NCBI RefSeq assembly: GCF_016757965.1
Contig: NZ_JAEKIW010000001.1
Coordinates: 1-64,000, forward strand
Origin: Archaeoglobus neptunius
GTDB lineage: Archaea; Halobacteriota; Archaeoglobi; Archaeoglobales; Archaeoglobaceae
DNA: 64,000 nucleotides
Reading direction: 5' to 3'
Shown: piece after piece, positions 48,489 to 57,307 of the stretch
How positions within the stretch are numbered: the first letter of the stretch is position 1
Layout of the letters: the number at the start of each line of letters is the position of its first letter
Notes under the pieces: generated by a model
Database searches by the model: none
Seen by the model: only the letters and a program-made list of their open reading frames with translations
What the model was told of the DNA's origin: nothing
Position numbers and translations under genes: made by a program

Positions 48489-50253
48489 CCGTCAGTGCCA
48501 CAAATGCAATTGCAGCAATGGACAGTACACCCTCAAATCCGGGAGCCTCAATTATCTGTTCGATTCTGGATTTCTTTTCGGGGGTGTAGTAGTTGTACGG
48601 GTTAAATTCAGCATGCTGAAGTTCCCTCTCGCTTCCTGCATTTGCCATGTTTGTCAGAAGCTTTGCCAGCCTTTCCGAGAGTTTAAAGTACATCAGTTTT
48701 GCGTACTTGTTATCCAGACTCTCTGCATACTCATAATAGGCAGCGGGAAGAACGGGGAAAAGTACCTGTTCAGCCTCGTAAATTGCCGTGTTTGCGGCCT
48801 CCTTAGCGCCCTGCACTTTGTCGTCTATCGAACCGTAGTTGACCTCAATTGCGAGACTTGAATCGGTAATTGAATTGATTGCCATCACAGCCGCACCGGC
48901 ATAAAATCCTTCAGAAAGCATCCTTTTGGCAGTTTCAAGAGATTCGTAGCCGTCATTGAGCAGATCTTCATTACCATGTAACGATGAGGCGTAAATCATT
49001 ATCGAACTCGCCTGGGTGATGTAAAATTCAGCTCTTTTTTTGAGTGCTTCGTTTGATATCTCGTAGTCGTTTTTGAGATATGGCAAAATGGACAGCCAGA
49101 CTTTTGCGCTTTCAACCCTTTCCTTTGCGTATGCGAGATAATGCAGCGCTTCATCATCTGAGCTGGCTGTCTTGGACTTTTCAAGCAGGTTTTCAGCCTC
49201 AGCGACCCTTTCCTGTGCAGCCGCTATTACCTGAAGAGAGTTCACCCCTATTTTCTCCGATCCGAGGTAACTTTTCAGAGACTGTATTTCTCTCTTTATG
49301 CTATCAGCTTCGTTGTCATACTGCTGTGCGGTAACAATATTTTTCTTGTAAATCTCATATCTCAATAGTATTTTTGCCTGAAAATACGTGCTTGTCGCAG
49401 CATAGTATTTACCCTCTCTGTAATATTCCTCAGCTTTTTTGATTAACTTGTCTGCCTCCTCGCTGCTAACCTGTTTTCTCAGAGGCTCGATTGAGCTTTT
49501 CATTTCCTCTGCCAGCATTTTTAGGATGTCCGAATACTCGCCAGGGCTGAATTTTCCCTTTGGCTTTTTTATTTCATAACCTGTAAAAAACTTCAGCGCA
49601 TCGTTCAGAGTGTTTACCTCGTAAACTTTCACACCGAGAGTTTTTCCATACTCCACCAGGTCTATTTTCTTGTACTCTGTGGTTACCACATTGATTATTC
49701 CGACTCGCCTGACCTTCTGCTCCTCAACGTACGTGATCCTCTGTCCATGAGGTATAAGAAATATCTTCCCCCCGTTGGCGGCTGCTGCTTCCAGCTTGTA
49801 TTTCAAACCACCTACCGGGCCTATAAAGCCGTCGGGATATATCATCCCGGTCATGAAGACATCGTTTCTAATCTGCAGTCCTTTGAGTGCAGCGACGGTG
49901 GCAACTGTCATCACCCCTCCTGCTGATGGGCCACCCACAATCGGCGCTTCTGCCTCAATTATGTAGAAGAAATCGTATTTCGTAAAGTCCAGACCAAGCA
50001 GGTCGCAGGCAGTCAAGGCAGCAAGTTGAGCACTACCCTGCATGTCTATTTCAGTGTACGGTGTTGTTGAGACGAATACCTTGCCATCTCCTGGTGTTAC
50101 AATAACACTGATGTTTATGACCACACCCACCGGGTTTTCTCCACTTGTAACTGCAACTGCCTTAATATCGGCCCTTTTTGCGTTTTCGAACTGACCGTGG
50201 ACAGGGTATGCCAGCAAAACAAACAGCGTTAAAAGGATGATGACTTTTTTCAT
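48469..50253 (-). CDS. Exported Lon-like S16 serine protease
   Basis: The 594-residue protein has a signal peptide (about 1-20), an S16 (Lon) protease domain at about 25-235, a helical region of about 300 residues, and a C-terminal membrane helix (about 572-590) ending RKRKG. The catalytic dyad is S110 in IVGGPSAGGV and K153 in GPVGGLKYKLEAA. There is no AAA domain, as in the COG1750 family. It should be a membrane-tethered protease on the outer face. The substrate is unknown. Confidence 0.88.
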   Translation of the reverse strand: MKKVIILLTLFVLLAYPVHGQFENAKRADIKAVAVTSGENPVGVVINISVIVTPGDGKVFVSTTPYTEIDMQGSAQLAALTACDLLGLDFTKYDFFYIIEAEAPIVGGPSAGGVMTVATVAALKGLQIRNDVFMTGMIYPDGFIGPVGGLKYKLEAAAANGGKIFLIPHGQRITYVEEQKVRRVGIINVVTTEYKKIDLVEYGKTLGVKVYEVNTLNDALKFFTGYEIKKPKGKFSPGEYSDILKMLAEEMKSSIEPLRKQVSSEEADKLIKKAEEYYREGKYYAATSTYFQAKILLRYEIYKKNIVTAQQYDNEADSIKREIQSLKSYLGSEKIGVNSLQVIAAAQERVAEAENLLEKSKTASSDDEALHYLAYAKERVESAKVWLSILPYLKNDYEISNEALKKRAEFYITQASSIMIYASSLHGNEDLLNDGYESLETAKRMLSEGFYAGAAVMAINSITDSSLAIEVNYGSIDDKVQGAKEAANTAIYEAEQVLFPVLPAAYYEYAESLDNKYAKLMYFKLSERLAKLLTNMANAGSERELQHAEFNPYNYYTPEKKSRIEQIIEAPGFEGVLSIAAIAFVALTVRKRKG

Positions 50254-50276
50254 GAACTGGCTAGGGACGAAGGGAA

Positions 50277-51101
50277 TTAAAACTTTACTTCAACGTCCGC
50301 CACGTATCTGTTTACATAAGGTGCAAAGTTTCCACACTTCTTTATTTTTATTACATCTACATTGATGCCGTGTTCCCTGAATTTCCTGGCAACAATTTCA
50401 GAAAGCCTGTTTTCGATATTTTCGCTTTCGAAAGTGTAGTAGTGGATGATGCTGCCATCCGTCACCTTTCCCTTAAGCAGATGGATGAAATTTTCTGCCG
50501 AATATGGGGCGGGCATAACCACCCTGTCAAATTTTCCTGGAAGACCCGGAACAACATCCTCCACATCCCCTTCAATAACACTGACAACCTCCTCGACCTT
50601 GTTCAGCCTGATATTTTTGCGGAAGTAATCGACCGCTGCGGGGTTCAATTCTATTCCAATAACTTCCTTCGGTCTTGCAAGCTTTGCAATAACAATCGGG
50701 TAGGGCCCAACCCCTGCAAACATCACAAGAACCCTCTCTCCTTTCCTCACCTGCCTGGCAATCCTTTCTCTCTCCCCCGAAAGTTTAACCGAGTAATAGG
50801 CCTTTGTCGGGTCAACTGCAAATCGGCATCCGTGCTCTTTCACAATTGTTTCGGTCTCTCCACCATATACTGGCTCGTATTTGGCCACCCTGTATACGCC
50901 ATCAACCTCTCCCACCTTCCTCAGAATTGTTTTGACGTGCTTGTGTCTCGCCAAAATGGCAGCCACGATCTCCTTCCTGCGATGCAGTATCTCATCAGGG
51001 ATGTCGATGATCACGACATCACCGATTATCTCGAAACTTCTTCTTACCATCCTGATTTCCTCGTCGCTCAACTTTCCTTTGAGCAAATCCTTAATGGACA
51101 C
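50277..51101 (-). CDS. tRNA (guanine37-N1)-methyltransferase family (Trm5-like)
   Basis: This 274-residue class I methyltransferase has SAM motif I VLVMFAGVGPYPIVIAKLA and the Trm5/Taw2 segments VIGIELNPAAVDYFRKNIRL, VMPAPYSAENFIHLL and a C-terminal NFAPYVNRYVADVEV. Trm5 makes m1G37, the first step toward wyosine in tRNA-Phe. Taw2-type transfer cannot be fully excluded from sequence. Start is GTG 51101. Taw1, the next enzyme in the pathway, lies 1 kb away on the other strand. Confidence 0.85.
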   Translation of the reverse strand: MSIKDLLKGKLSDEEIRMVRRSFEIIGDVVIIDIPDEILHRRKEIVAAILARHKHVKTILRKVGEVDGVYRVAKYEPVYGGETETIVKEHGCRFAVDPTKAYYSVKLSGERERIARQVRKGERVLVMFAGVGPYPIVIAKLARPKEVIGIELNPAAVDYFRKNIRLNKVEEVVSVIEGDVEDVVPGLPGKFDRVVMPAPYSAENFIHLLKGKVTDGSIIHYYTFESENIENRLSEIVARKFREHGINVDVIKIKKCGNFAPYVNRYVADVEVKF

Positions 51102-51105
51102 ATAG

Positions 51106-51114
51106 CTTATTTAA
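51106..51114 (+). promoter_or_regulatory. TATA box for thiE
   Basis: CTTATTTAA is centred 28 bases before ATG 51138 and supports that start, although the same frame is open far upstream through the antisense of the methyltransferase gene. Confidence 0.5.
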
Positions 51115-51137
51115 CCCTTCATGCTAAAATTGTTGCG

Positions 51138-51770
51138 ATGATTGAAAAAATGCGCGTGTACTTCATAACCGACTCAAGGTTCGGTAAACATGAAGAACTT
51201 GCCATAAAAGCACTGGAGGGCGGTGTCAGAACAGTACAGCTAAGAGAGAAAAAGAGGTCTGCGAGAGAGATTTACGAAACTGCTAAAAGGATGAGGGCGA
51301 TAACCCATGATTACGATGCATTGCTGATAATTAACGACAGGGTCGACATAGCTCTGGCAGTAAATGCGGATGGAGTCCACATTGGGCAGGAAGACCTGCC
51401 GCCAGAGTCAGTCAGGGACGTTTTTGATGGCATTATAGGAGTTTCAGCCCATACAGTTGAGGAGGCCTTAAGGGCAGAGATGTGCGCAGACTACCTCGGC
51501 GTCGGCCCCGTTTTCATGACAAGAACCAAAAGGGATGCAAGAGAGCCTATTGGAATTGAAGGTCTTAAAAGAATCGTGGACGCCACGAAGGTTCCTGTAA
51601 TCGCTGTAGGGGGGATTGATGAGAGCAATGCAGTCGAGGTTCTCAGAACCGGTGTGGCAGGGATTGCTGTTGTATCGGCAATAGCCGGTGGAAAGGATGT
51701 GGAGGGGGCAGCGAGGACACTAGTTAATGTTTCAGCTAATTATGACTATGAGGTGGTTAGAAAAAATTAA
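51138..51770 (+). CDS. thiE: Thiamine-phosphate synthase
   Basis: ThiE joins HMP-pyrophosphate and thiazole phosphate to thiamine phosphate. The 210-residue TIM barrel has VYFITDSRF, GVRTVQLREK, LIINDRVDIALAVNADGVHI (in two motifs: NDR for phosphate/Mg and the GVH strand), LGVGPVFMTRTKRDA, and PVIAVGGID. All catalytic segments are seen. ATG 51138 follows the TATA box; ATG 51150 is an alternative. No TPP riboswitch was seen in the short upstream gap. Confidence 0.93.
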   Translation: MIEKMRVYFITDSRFGKHEELAIKALEGGVRTVQLREKKRSAREIYETAKRMRAITHDYDALLIINDRVDIALAVNADGVHIGQEDLPPESVRDVFDGIIGVSAHTVEEALRAEMCADYLGVGPVFMTRTKRDAREPIGIEGLKRIVDATKVPVIAVGGIDESNAVEVLRTGVAGIAVVSAIAGGKDVEGAARTLVNVSANYDYEVVRKN

Positions 51771-51796
51771 ATATTGATAAATCTCAGGAATTTCCA

Positions 51797-51979
51797 ATGA
51801 TTGGGATCTTGATACCGCTGATTCTGCCGATCCTCCTTCTGGAAGCTGTTTCTTTCATACCCGTATTTCTGTTTGCGCCACTCTACCTTGCTGGCAGCGT
51901 TCTATCTCAGAATATCGGAGAGGCAAGCGTGGGTCTTATCGGAGCCGTTTCGCTTTACTATTACTTCATGCGTGGATGA
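51797..51979 (+). CDS. Small two-helix membrane protein
   Basis: This 60-residue protein has two hydrophobic helices (about 2-32 and 42-57) separated by a short polar turn (SQNIGEAS). It has its own TATA-like TTAAATATT about 25 bases before ATG 51797, and the next gene begins 27 bases later with its own TATA-like box. No family recognised. Being short and hydrophobic, it could be spurious, but the promoter spacing speaks for a real gene. Confidence 0.5.
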   Translation: MIGILIPLILPILLLEAVSFIPVFLFAPLYLAGSVLSQNIGEASVGLIGAVSLYYYFMRG

Positions 51980-52006
51980 TTTTAAATAACCGGGAACAAA
52001 CTTTCT

Positions 52007-52897
52007 ATGATGAACGATAAACTGCTCAGCGAACTCAAAGGTTATCAGATAGTTGGCAGGCATTCAGCCGTGAAAACCTGCCTGTGGCTCAAAAAATCTC
52101 TCAAAGATGAGGGTGTGTGCTACAAGCAGAAGTTTTACGGCATACACAGCCATCGCTGTCTTCAGATGACCCCTTCATTGATGTGCAACCAGTCGTGTGT
52201 TTACTGCTGGAGACCTCTCGAACTGCTGAAGGGTTTCAGGGGTTGGGACGATCCTGGATTTATAGTGAGGGAAAGTATAAAAGCCCAGCATCGTCTACTG
52301 AGCGGCTTTCACGGCACGCCGGGTGTAAACAGAAAAAAACTGGATGAGGCATACAATCCCAATCAGGTTGCCATAAGCCTCATAGGGGAGCCCACCCTTT
52401 ATCCGTATCTTCCCGAGATGATTGAGGAGTATAAAAGGAATGGTTTTACGACATTTCTTGTCACAAACGGAACAATGCCGGAAATGTTAGAGAAGGTCAA
52501 TCCAACTCAGCTATACGTAAGCCTGACAGCATTTGACGAGGAAAGTCATTTGACCCTCAACAGACCGCCAAAAAGCAACTGGACCAGAATTCTGGAGAGT
52601 CTTGATGTAATGAGAGAAAAGGAGTGCAGGACTGTTATAAGGCTGACACTCATAAAGGGCATGAACATGGGTGAAAATGCTATAGAGAACTATGCAAGGC
52701 TTATCGAGAGAGCAGAACCGGATTACGTGGAGGCAAAAGCCTACATGTTCTTGGGCTATTCCAGATTGAGGCTGAAATATGAGAACATGCCTGAGTTTAC
52801 CGATATCATTGAATTTTCCAGAAAACTGTCGGAAGTGAGCGGATACGAAATTGTGAAGGAGTCCGAGCCGAGCAGGGTTGTGCTTTTAGAGGGGTAG
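52007..52897 (+). CDS. taw1: Wybutosine synthase Taw1 (TYW1-like, 4-demethylwyosine synthase)
   Basis: Taw1 is a radical SAM enzyme that adds a two-carbon unit from pyruvate to m1G37 of tRNA-Phe, forming the tricyclic base. The 296-residue protein has the radical SAM cluster motif CNQSCVYC (C60, C64, C67); Cys residues before it (C25, C38, C51) include the ligands of the second cluster known in this family. The WRP and SLIGEPTLYPYLPE segments are typical. It lies one base before the translin gene. Confidence 0.92.
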   Translation: MMNDKLLSELKGYQIVGRHSAVKTCLWLKKSLKDEGVCYKQKFYGIHSHRCLQMTPSLMCNQSCVYCWRPLELLKGFRGWDDPGFIVRESIKAQHRLLSGFHGTPGVNRKKLDEAYNPNQVAISLIGEPTLYPYLPEMIEEYKRNGFTTFLVTNGTMPEMLEKVNPTQLYVSLTAFDEESHLTLNRPPKSNWTRILESLDVMREKECRTVIRLTLIKGMNMGENAIENYARLIERAEPDYVEAKAYMFLGYSRLRLKYENMPEFTDIIEFSRKLSEVSGYEIVKESEPSRVVLLEG

Positions 52898-52898
52898 T

Positions 52899-53489
52899 AT
52901 GGAAATTGAGGAATGCAGAAACAAATTGATTTCACTTGAGAGGGCCAGAGAGGAGCTTCTCACACTTGTCAGAGATTTGAGGACGAATTCCACAAAGGCA
53001 ACTGCCCTACTTCACGCTGGAGACATCGAAGGGGCGGAAGAAAAAATCCAGAGAGCTTTGAAAGTACTTGAAAAGGTCGTGAGGTTCAGAAAATTTCCCG
53101 AAATTTACTACTCCCTCACACACGATGCCATGCAGGAGCTTGTAGAAGCATTTGCTTTCCACAAAGCAGTAAAGGGGGAATTCAGCTTTTCAATTGATCT
53201 TGATATAGAGCCATCGGCAATGGTTACGGGACTGGCAGATTTGATCGGAGAACTTAGAAGGTACGCATTGAACAGGCTGGTTGAGGGGAATTTCGAAGAT
53301 GCAGAAAGGATGATGGTGCTGATGGAGAAAATATATGATGAGCTAGTATCTTTCACGTTTCTGCCGGAAAAGCTCGTTCCCGGGTTGAGAAGGAAACTTG
53401 ATGTTGCAAGAGCAGGTATCGAGAGAACGAAATCTGATTATATCGCAGCAAAGGTAGCGAGATTGAATGAGGGTCTGGGTAGGAATTGA
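52899..53489 (+). CDS. Translin/Trax family protein
   Basis: This all-helical 196-residue protein matches the archaeal Trax/translin homologue first characterised structurally in Archaeoglobus. Eukaryotic C3PO cleaves RNA, including tRNA leaders and passenger strands, via acidic residues of Trax. Segments such as FRKFPEIYYSLTHDAMQELV, GLADLIGELRRYALNRL and KLVPGLRRKLDVAR are typical. Its position between taw1 and tiaS supports work on tRNA. The end overlaps tiaS by 23 bases. Confidence 0.85.
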   Translation: MEIEECRNKLISLERAREELLTLVRDLRTNSTKATALLHAGDIEGAEEKIQRALKVLEKVVRFRKFPEIYYSLTHDAMQELVEAFAFHKAVKGEFSFSIDLDIEPSAMVTGLADLIGELRRYALNRLVEGNFEDAERMMVLMEKIYDELVSFTFLPEKLVPGLRRKLDVARAGIERTKSDYIAAKVARLNEGLGRN

Positions 53490-54735
53490 TGATACGGACA
53501 GCAGCAGGGGGATGTGCACAACGTATCTCGCAACTCTCATCATGGAGAGAGTTGAGAGTGAGCTGGGGAGAGTTGAGGGGTTCCCAAGGCTTATAAGACT
53601 TAACCCCACAATTCCGTACAAAACGAGAGGGAATGGTGCGGTAAGCTTTCTTGTGGACGTTGAGGACAGGGAAGATCTTATGGAGGTCGTAAATGAGGTG
53701 GTTCTTGAACATGCAATGATTGAGGACGAGAACACAGATCCCGGTGTGGTTTTTGTCGACGATGATCTGGCACTTAAGCTGAAGAGCTTTGCAGACAGGG
53801 CCATGAAAGACGTCGTAATGCTTGATGAAGCTCTTTTCCTGATCGGAAAGTATTTCATCCCGCATCTTAAGTACAAAAAAGGAAGGGGATTGATTGGAGC
53901 GCTTGCTGCAGTGGGTGCAGAGTTGAATGACCATACGCTTGAGCTAATAGCGTACCGGTATCCAGAAAAGTTCGGAACTGAGAGAGAGTACGATGAAGAA
54001 AGTTTCTTCGATATGGATTTTGAGCTGTATCCCCTGACCTTCGACAATGTTGACTGGTGTAATGAAAAGGTTGTCTGCATTCCAAACACACCGTGTCCTG
54101 TGCTTTACGGATTGAGAGGGGAGAGCGTAGAGGCTCTCTACGATGCACTCGACATGATCAGAACCGAACCCTATGACAGAAAAATGATCTTTATAACAAA
54201 TCATGCAACAGACATGCACATTATAGATACGGACAGGATCAGCATAACAGGGCTTGAGAACTATCGCTCATATAAGGTGACGGGTAGAGTTACGGGAGAA
54301 CCCTATGACATCGAGGGGGGTCATGTATTCTTCGAAATTGACACCAGGTTTGGTGAGATTAAATGTGCAGCCTTTGAGCCAACCAAGCAGTTCAGAAACA
54401 TAATCAGACAGCTCAGACCCGGAGATGAGGTTGAGGTTTACGGATCGATGAAAAAGGATACCATCAATCTTGAGAAGATCAGGATCGTGAAACTGGCCAA
54501 GGTGTATGTTGAGAGAAACCCAATCTGCGCCATCTGCGGAAAAAGGATGGAGTCTGCAGGAAAAGGACAGGGATTCAGATGCAGAAAATGCAAAACAAGG
54601 GCGTCGCGAAAGGTTAAGGAGCTACTAAGTAGAGAGATCGAAACAGGATTTTATGAAGTTCCACCTTCTGCAAGAAGACACCTTTCTAGGCCGCTTATCA
54701 GGATGGATGGTGATAAAAGACACATTTTCCGATAA
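53467..54735 (+). CDS. tiaS: tRNA(Ile2) 2-agmatinylcytidine synthetase TiaS
   Basis: TiaS attaches agmatine to C34 of tRNA-Ile(CAU) so that it reads AUA codons. The 422-residue protein starts with the typical MRVWVGIDDTDSSRGMCTTY, has the TCKD-like region and FLD domain in the first 270 residues, an OB fold (about 275-350: SYKVTGRVTGEPYDI-like YKVTGRVTGEPYDIEGGHV) and a C-terminal zinc ribbon (PICAICGKRM and FRCRKCKTRA). All domains are there. It overlaps the translin gene. Confidence 0.94.
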   Translation: MRVWVGIDDTDSSRGMCTTYLATLIMERVESELGRVEGFPRLIRLNPTIPYKTRGNGAVSFLVDVEDREDLMEVVNEVVLEHAMIEDENTDPGVVFVDDDLALKLKSFADRAMKDVVMLDEALFLIGKYFIPHLKYKKGRGLIGALAAVGAELNDHTLELIAYRYPEKFGTEREYDEESFFDMDFELYPLTFDNVDWCNEKVVCIPNTPCPVLYGLRGESVEALYDALDMIRTEPYDRKMIFITNHATDMHIIDTDRISITGLENYRSYKVTGRVTGEPYDIEGGHVFFEIDTRFGEIKCAAFEPTKQFRNIIRQLRPGDEVEVYGSMKKDTINLEKIRIVKLAKVYVERNPICAICGKRMESAGKGQGFRCRKCKTRASRKVKELLSREIETGFYEVPPSARRHLSRPLIRMDGDKRHIFR

Positions 54736-54765
54736 GGTTTTAATTCCCCGGATGTAGGAACTTCG

Positions 54766-56262
54766 ATGTCCGATAATATCCTCAAGAGCTGGATAGCCTT
54801 CCTTCCTGTAAGTGCCGGACTGTTTATGGTTCTGCTGGATGTGAGCGTTCTGAACGTTGCCCTCCCGAGAATTGCAGAGGACTTCAGGGCTACAATGTCG
54901 GATCTCCAATGGATAATGAATGCATACACCCTTACCATGGTTGTTCTTCTGGTCATCACCGGCAGAATAGGAGATATGGTAAGGAGAGATCGGTTTTTCA
55001 TCTTTGGGATGGCAATATTCACACTGGGCAGTTTTCTGTGCGCACAATCGTGGAATACTCAGTCGATTATCGCCTTCAGAGCCCTGCAGGCTGTTGGCGG
55101 AACAATACTCAGCGGAAATACTCTTGCCATCGCAGCAGAGCTGTTTCCTCCCGGTAAAAGGGGAGAAGTCATGGGACTCAATGCCATTTTAATAGCGTCG
55201 AGCTTTACACTCGGTCCGATTATTGGTGGATGGCTGACAACGAACTTTAGCTGGCACTGGGTGTTCTACATCAACGTTCCAATTGGGATCATTTCCATAA
55301 TCGGAGCGTGGTTCCTTCTTCCCCCACTGGGTGGTAAGGAAAAGGTACCTGTGGATCTGCTTGGGGCGGCTCTGCTATCGATCGGATTGGGGGCTCTAAC
55401 TCTTGGAATTATCAAGGGTCAGGACTGGGGATGGACGAATCAGAAGACCATATCATGCTTTATTGTGGCTATCCCATACCTAATCGCCTTTATTATGAGG
55501 GAAATAACCTATGAGTATCCTATGCTGGATTTAAGTCTTTTTAAAATCAGAAATTTCAGCGTATGCATGGCGGCCACACCCATTTTATTTTTTGGCATGT
55601 CTGCATCTCTGTTCGTCATCCCCTACTTTTTACAGGGTCTGAAATTTCTCAGTGCTGAGGATTCGGGATACTGGATGGTCGCCATACCTATCATGAATAC
55701 ACTCGTTGCACCGATTTCGGGGAGACTGAGCGATAGGATAAATCCGAAGTATCTAATGACACTCGGTCCAATTCTTTTTGCTGTCGGTCTGTATAATCTG
55801 ACCCACATCTACCTCGATATTGGCTACTGGGAATTCTTTGCCCTCATAGCGCCAATGGGTCTTGGAATGGGATTGCTCATGTCCCCCTCATTCAACGTGA
55901 TGATCTCTTCAGTCCCCATTGAGAAGGTGGGTATGGCCAATGGAACTATCAGGTCAATGAACACTCTGGCGCAGGCCATGGGTGTGGCTGTTGGCGGTGT
56001 TCTTCTCACTGCCAGAATGAAAGAGTGGATTCCGGGTTATGCAAATCAGGTTCCGGATCCCGGTACCATGAGAATACTGCTGAACTATGCAAGATACGGA
56101 TATCCGGCACCGCTAATTGCCATGGTCGAGGGCTTCATTGACAGCATGCAGCACGTCTTCACAATCATGGTGCTGTTTCCGCTGATAACTGCAGTCATAA
56201 TAGCAGTATTCCTGAAGGGTGGTGAACACCTGAGCAGAGTGAGAACCGCAACAGCTTATTAA
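54766..56262 (+). CDS. MFS drug-efflux-type transporter (DHA2, 14 helices)
   Basis: The 498-residue protein has about 14 membrane helices, as in DHA2 multidrug:H+ antiporters. Typical motifs are the beginning LLDVSVLNVALPRIAEDF, motif A-like GRIGDMVRRDRFF, motif C-like SFTLGPIIGGWL and INVPIGI after helix 5. The substrate is unknown. It follows tiaS by 30 bases but codes for an unrelated function. Confidence 0.9.
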   Translation: MSDNILKSWIAFLPVSAGLFMVLLDVSVLNVALPRIAEDFRATMSDLQWIMNAYTLTMVVLLVITGRIGDMVRRDRFFIFGMAIFTLGSFLCAQSWNTQSIIAFRALQAVGGTILSGNTLAIAAELFPPGKRGEVMGLNAILIASSFTLGPIIGGWLTTNFSWHWVFYINVPIGIISIIGAWFLLPPLGGKEKVPVDLLGAALLSIGLGALTLGIIKGQDWGWTNQKTISCFIVAIPYLIAFIMREITYEYPMLDLSLFKIRNFSVCMAATPILFFGMSASLFVIPYFLQGLKFLSAEDSGYWMVAIPIMNTLVAPISGRLSDRINPKYLMTLGPILFAVGLYNLTHIYLDIGYWEFFALIAPMGLGMGLLMSPSFNVMISSVPIEKVGMANGTIRSMNTLAQAMGVAVGGVLLTARMKEWIPGYANQVPDPGTMRILLNYARYGYPAPLIAMVEGFIDSMQHVFTIMVLFPLITAVIIAVFLKGGEHLSRVRTATAY

Positions 56263-56280
56263 AAAATTTTTAAAAAAGCA

Positions 56281-56844
56281 TCATTCTGAATAGGCTATGA
56301 GGACTGTATCGCCGTCGTCTGCTACCTCCTGCGGTGCAACATTGTATCCGTACTTCCAGCTCCAGCCCGGATTAGCGTCGATGTCCGGTCCACCGGCTGC
56401 CAGGTAAGCCGCCCAGGCCAGCTCACTGCAGTAGTAGCTGTCTCCATAGACCTCCTTGCCTCCAACGTAGGTTAGCCATTTGTAATCGTATGGTTTGCCA
56501 ACCTGTTTTAGGGCAAACTCTATTGCAGCCCGTCTTACGCTGTCTGTTGTTTTAACCCGGTAGATAGCTGCTTCGTAGGCTTTGTGGACGTTTGTTACCG
56601 GATTCACTACAACCCCATCTTCTGTGGCCTCCACGATTTTTCCATCTCCGATGTAAATTGCTACATGTGTCCAGTGTCCCGGGATTAGCAAGGCGAATTT
56701 CGGATTGTACTCCAGAATTAAATCACCCGGCTGCAGTTTACTCAAATCCAGATTGTTTCCGCTGTCACCAATCCAGAAAGCCGACACGGGTGTCAGAAAA
56801 ATCACAAACAGGACTCCGGCAAGTAAAAGCTTTCGTCCCTCCAC
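56281..56844 (-). CDS. Secreted YiiX/NlpC-P60-like papain-fold protein
   Basis: The 187-residue protein has a signal peptide (about 1-22) and a permuted papain-like domain of the YaeF/YiiX type: LQPGDLILEY at the start, H60 in GHWTHVAIYIGDG, and C139 in SYYCSELAWAAY. The order His before Cys is the mark of the permuted group. Such enzymes hydrolyse amide or ester bonds of lipids or peptides. It would act outside the cell. The substrate is unknown. Confidence 0.82.
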   Translation of the reverse strand: MEGRKLLLAGVLFVIFLTPVSAFWIGDSGNNLDLSKLQPGDLILEYNPKFALLIPGHWTHVAIYIGDGKIVEATEDGVVVNPVTNVHKAYEAAIYRVKTTDSVRRAAIEFALKQVGKPYDYKWLTYVGGKEVYGDSYYCSELAWAAYLAAGGPDIDANPGWSWKYGYNVAPQEVADDGDTVLIAYSE

Positions 56845-56861
56845 GGTTCAGCACCTCCTAA

Positions 56862-57133
56862 TTAATGTTGTTAATCTGCATAATAATTTCTATAAAAATT
56901 TTTCGTTATGAAATTGGGAATGTCAGACCGGATTAACCGGAACCTTCGGGAACGTACTTCTAGCCCGGCTGACATCTTTTTGCAGCCCGGGCTCCAGAAG
57001 GATACTCTTGCACACTGACACATCCATAACAAACTATAAACCTGGCTGAGAGCTGCTGGATGTGGATCCACAGTCCGGAAATATCATAACAGAGCTACCG
57101 CAAACTCAGCTACTTTTTTATTCTTTCATGTAG
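56862..57133. ncRNA. Gene-free region with a possible structured RNA
   Basis: No convincing protein gene is seen in this 270-base gap. Within AT-rich sequence there is a GC-rich patch that can fold: ATGTCAG (56920-56926), bulged A, CCGG (56928-56931) pairs with CCGG (56965-56968) and CTGACAT (56969-56975). Inside it is a CC-TTCG-GG tetraloop hairpin. A 10-base palindrome, AGCCCGGGCT, follows at 56984-56993. In a hyperthermophile such GC islands often mark structured RNA. Strand and extent are unknown. Confidence 0.35.
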
Positions 57134-57151
57134 CATGATGTACTTTGCTTT

Positions 57152-57307
57152 ATTACTCCACTTGAAAAGATTGCAAGAGATGTTGAAGACCTCAAGAAGA
57201 AGATCGATTATCTAATAGAGGTCATCGAGAGCGAAAAGAAAAAGAACCTCATCGAAGATATGATGAGAATAGAGGAAGAAGAGGAGTTTGTGGAGCTGAA
57301 ATTTTGA
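57152..57307 (+). pseudogene. RelB-like antitoxin without a normal start codon
   Basis: The frame reads ITPLEKIARDVEDLKKKIDY and continues as a charged helix ending in EEEEEFVELKF and TGA at 57305-57307. It is open from 57134 but has no ATG, GTG or TTG before the conserved part; ATT 57152 sits where the start codon of relatives would be expected. It overlaps the RelE start by TTGA. Either it uses ATT as a rare start or it has lost its start codon. The frame is thus a probable antitoxin of doubtful expression. Confidence 0.5.

Noticed and set aside
50370-51137. Long plus-strand extension that would make thiE a 466-residue protein
   Set aside because: The extension is antisense to the Trm5-like gene. 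The ThiE domain begins at 51138, and a TATA box lies 28 bases before that ATG.
51102-51137. TPP riboswitch upstream of thiE
   Set aside because: The gap is only 36 bases and seems to be taken up by a promoter of a leaderless message.
56871-57071. 66-residue minus-strand frame in the gap before the toxin genes
   Set aside because: No family resemblance or ribosome binding site, odd composition. The structured-RNA reading fits the base pairing better.
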